Shown here: piece after piece, positions 4,940 to 6,289 of the stretch
Position numbering within the stretch: position 1 is the stretch's first letter
Layout: each line of letters begins with the position of its first letter
NCBI GenBank assembly: GCA_900557385.1
Contig: USSP01000113.1
Span: forward strand, 1 to 6,289
Direction: 5' to 3'
DNA length: 6,289 bases
From: an uncultured Lachnospiraceae bacterium
GTDB taxonomy: Bacteria; Bacillota; Clostridia; Lachnospirales; Lachnospiraceae
Program-made: the position numbers and the translations under genes
Notes under the pieces: model-generated
What the model was told of the DNA's origin: nothing
What the model saw: only the letters and a program-made list of their open reading frames with translations
Databases searched by the model: none

Positions 4940-6289
4940 ATGGCACAGTTTAACCAGAAAAATATCCGCAACTTCTGTATCGTGGCACATATCGACCACG
5001 GCAAGTCTACACTGGCGGATCGAATCATAGAAAAAACAGGGCTTCTCACCAGCCGTGAGATGCAGGATCAGGTTCTGGATAATATGGAACTGGAACGGGA
5101 GCGTGGAATTACCATCAAGGCTCAGACGGTTCGGATTATCTATCAGGCAAAGGATGGCGAGGAGTATATGTTCAATCTCATCGACACCCCGGGACACGTG
5201 GATTTTAACTACGAAGTCAGCCGTGCACTGGCAGCCTGTGATGGGGCGATTCTGGTGGTGGATGCAGCACAGGGAATCGAGGCACAGACCCTTGCCAATG
5301 TTTATCTGGCACTGGATCATGATCTGGATGTGTTTCCGGTCATTAATAAAATTGATCTTCCCAGTGCAGAACCGCAGAAAGTGATTGAAGAGATCGAAGA
5401 TGTGATCGGTATCGAAGCACAGGATGCTCCGCTGATTTCAGCCAAAAACGGAATTGGTATCGAGGATGTGCTGGAGCAGATCGTTCATAAAATCCCTGCA
5501 CCCAATGGGGATCCGGAAGCACCTTTGCAGGCGTTGATTTTTGACTCCCTGTATGACTCCTATAAAGGCGTTATTGTATTTTGCCGGATCCGCAATGGCT
5601 CAGTGCGTAAAGGAACCAGGATTAAGATGATGGCGACAGGGGCTACCGCCGATGTGGTGGAAGTGGGTTATTTTGGTCCCGGACAGTTTATTCCCTGTGA
5701 GGAGCTGTCTGCAGGAATGGTAGGTTATATTACCGCTTCCATTAAAAACGTGAAAGATACGGCAGTGGGCGATACCGTGACGGATTTGGACAATCCCTGC
5801 GCAGAACCCCTGCCGGGTTATAAAAAGGTTAATCCCATGGTATACTGTGGTCTTTATCCTGCAGATGCCTCCAAATACACAGATTTACGGGATGCATTGG
5901 AAAAACTGCAGTTAAACGATGCTTCCCTGTATTACGAGCCGGAAACCTCCATTGCATTAGGTTTTGGCTTCCGTTGTGGTTTCCTGGGACTCCTGCATCT
6001 GGATATTATTGAGGAAAGACTGGAGCGGGAGTACAACCTGGATCTGGTGACTACCGCTCCGGGTGTTATTTATAAGGTATATAAGACGGACGGAAGTATG
6101 ATTGAACTGACCAATCCTTCCAACCTACCGGATCCTTCTGAGATTGAACATATGGAAGAACCTATTGTCTCTGCAGAAATCATGGTTTCCACAGAATATA
6201 TCGGATCGATTATGCAGCTTTGTCAGGAACGACGGGGGCGTTATATCAGCACCGATTATATTGAATCTACCAGAGCAGTACTGAAATAC
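4940..6289 (+). CDS. lepA: Elongation factor 4 (LepA), ribosomal GTPase, 3' end outside window
   Basis: A translation GTPase that acts on the ribosome (reported roles in back-translocation and in ribosome biogenesis). Exactly 450 codons are in the window, of about 600 expected, with no internal stop; the C-terminal domain unique to LepA is mostly beyond the end. GTPase motifs are G1 AHIDHGKST (16-24), G2 RGITI (55-59), G3 DTPGH (82-86), G4 NKID (136-139) and G5 SAK (167-169). The segment GFGFRCGFLGLLHLDII is a LepA hallmark in domain III. The start MAQFNQKNIRNFCIVAHIDHGK is typical. ATG 4940 is preferred because GGAG (4930-4933) lies 6 nt upstream; an in-frame ATG at 4928 would add four residues but has no good site. 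It follows spoIIP by 27 bp, the order usual in Firmicutes. Confidence 0.97.
   Translation, partial: MAQFNQKNIRNFCIVAHIDHGKSTLADRIIEKTGLLTSREMQDQVLDNMELERERGITIKAQTVRIIYQAKDGEEYMFNLIDTPGHVDFNYEVSRALAACDGAILVVDAAQGIEAQTLANVYLALDHDLDVFPVINKIDLPSAEPQKVIEEIEDVIGIEAQDAPLISAKNGIGIEDVLEQIVHKIPAPNGDPEAPLQALIFDSLYDSYKGVIVFCRIRNGSVRKGTRIKMMATGATADVVEVGYFGPGQFIPCEELSAGMVGYITASIKNVKDTAVGDTVTDLDNPCAEPLPGYKKVNPMVYCGLYPADASKYTDLRDALEKLQLNDASLYYEPETSIALGFGFRCGFLGLLHLDIIEERLEREYNLDLVTTAPGVIYKVYKTDGSMIELTNPSNLPDPSEIEHMEEPIVSAEIMVSTEYIGSIMQLCQERRGRYISTDYIESTRAVLKY

Noticed and set aside
4892..5320. Open frame of 142 codons on the minus strand over the spoIIP/lepA junction
   Set aside because: Antisense to the lepA GTPase domain, which is certain from motifs G1-G3; no start signal.

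Overview
The window looks like chromosomal DNA of a spore-forming member of the Clostridia, most likely a Lachnospiraceae-type gut Firmicute. The reasons are two genes restricted to endospore formers (gpr and spoIIP) in the gpr-spoIIP-lepA order common in Firmicutes, a DUF3793 protein next to a short-chain flavodoxin, strong AGGAG-type ribosome binding sites and AT-rich sigma-A promoters. No mobile element, RNA gene, CRISPR array or phage gene is visible, and coding density is high.

Layout. (1) 1-741, +: the C-terminal part of enolase, entering from the left. It resembles Bacteroidetes enolases more than those usual in Lachnospiraceae, and its arginine codon use differs from gpr. (2) 742-966: a regulatory region holding a near-consensus extended -10 promoter, two near-identical 19-bp operator-like repeats, and a perfect intrinsic terminator between the repeats. 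(3) 967-2082, +: a DUF3793 gene and a flavodoxin gene, separated by 135 bp that can fold into two hairpins. (4) 2096-2131: a terminator that works on both strands, shared with the convergent rpsT. (5) 2179-2442, -: rpsT (ribosomal protein S20), with a strong promoter and a structured leader. (6) 2676-6289, +: gpr (germination protease), spoIIP (engulfment hydrolase) and lepA (EF4, cut by the window end), closely spaced.

How the genes work together. gpr and spoIIP act in the spore programme: SpoIIP cuts peptidoglycan during engulfment, and GPR degrades the DNA-protecting SASPs at germination. lepA is a housekeeping translation GTPase and may need its own promoter. The DUF3793-flavodoxin pair is the least described part. 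The operator-like repeats partly match DtxR/IdeR-family boxes, and flavodoxin is the classic iron-free substitute for ferredoxin, so an iron-responsive unit is the working hypothesis. The placement of a terminator downstream of the only clear promoter but upstream of the first gene is unexplained: it may be an attenuator, the end of a small RNA of about 75 nt, or simply the enolase terminator.

No gene-free stretch exceeds 300 bases. The two longest (742-966 and 2443-2675) are described in the entries below.
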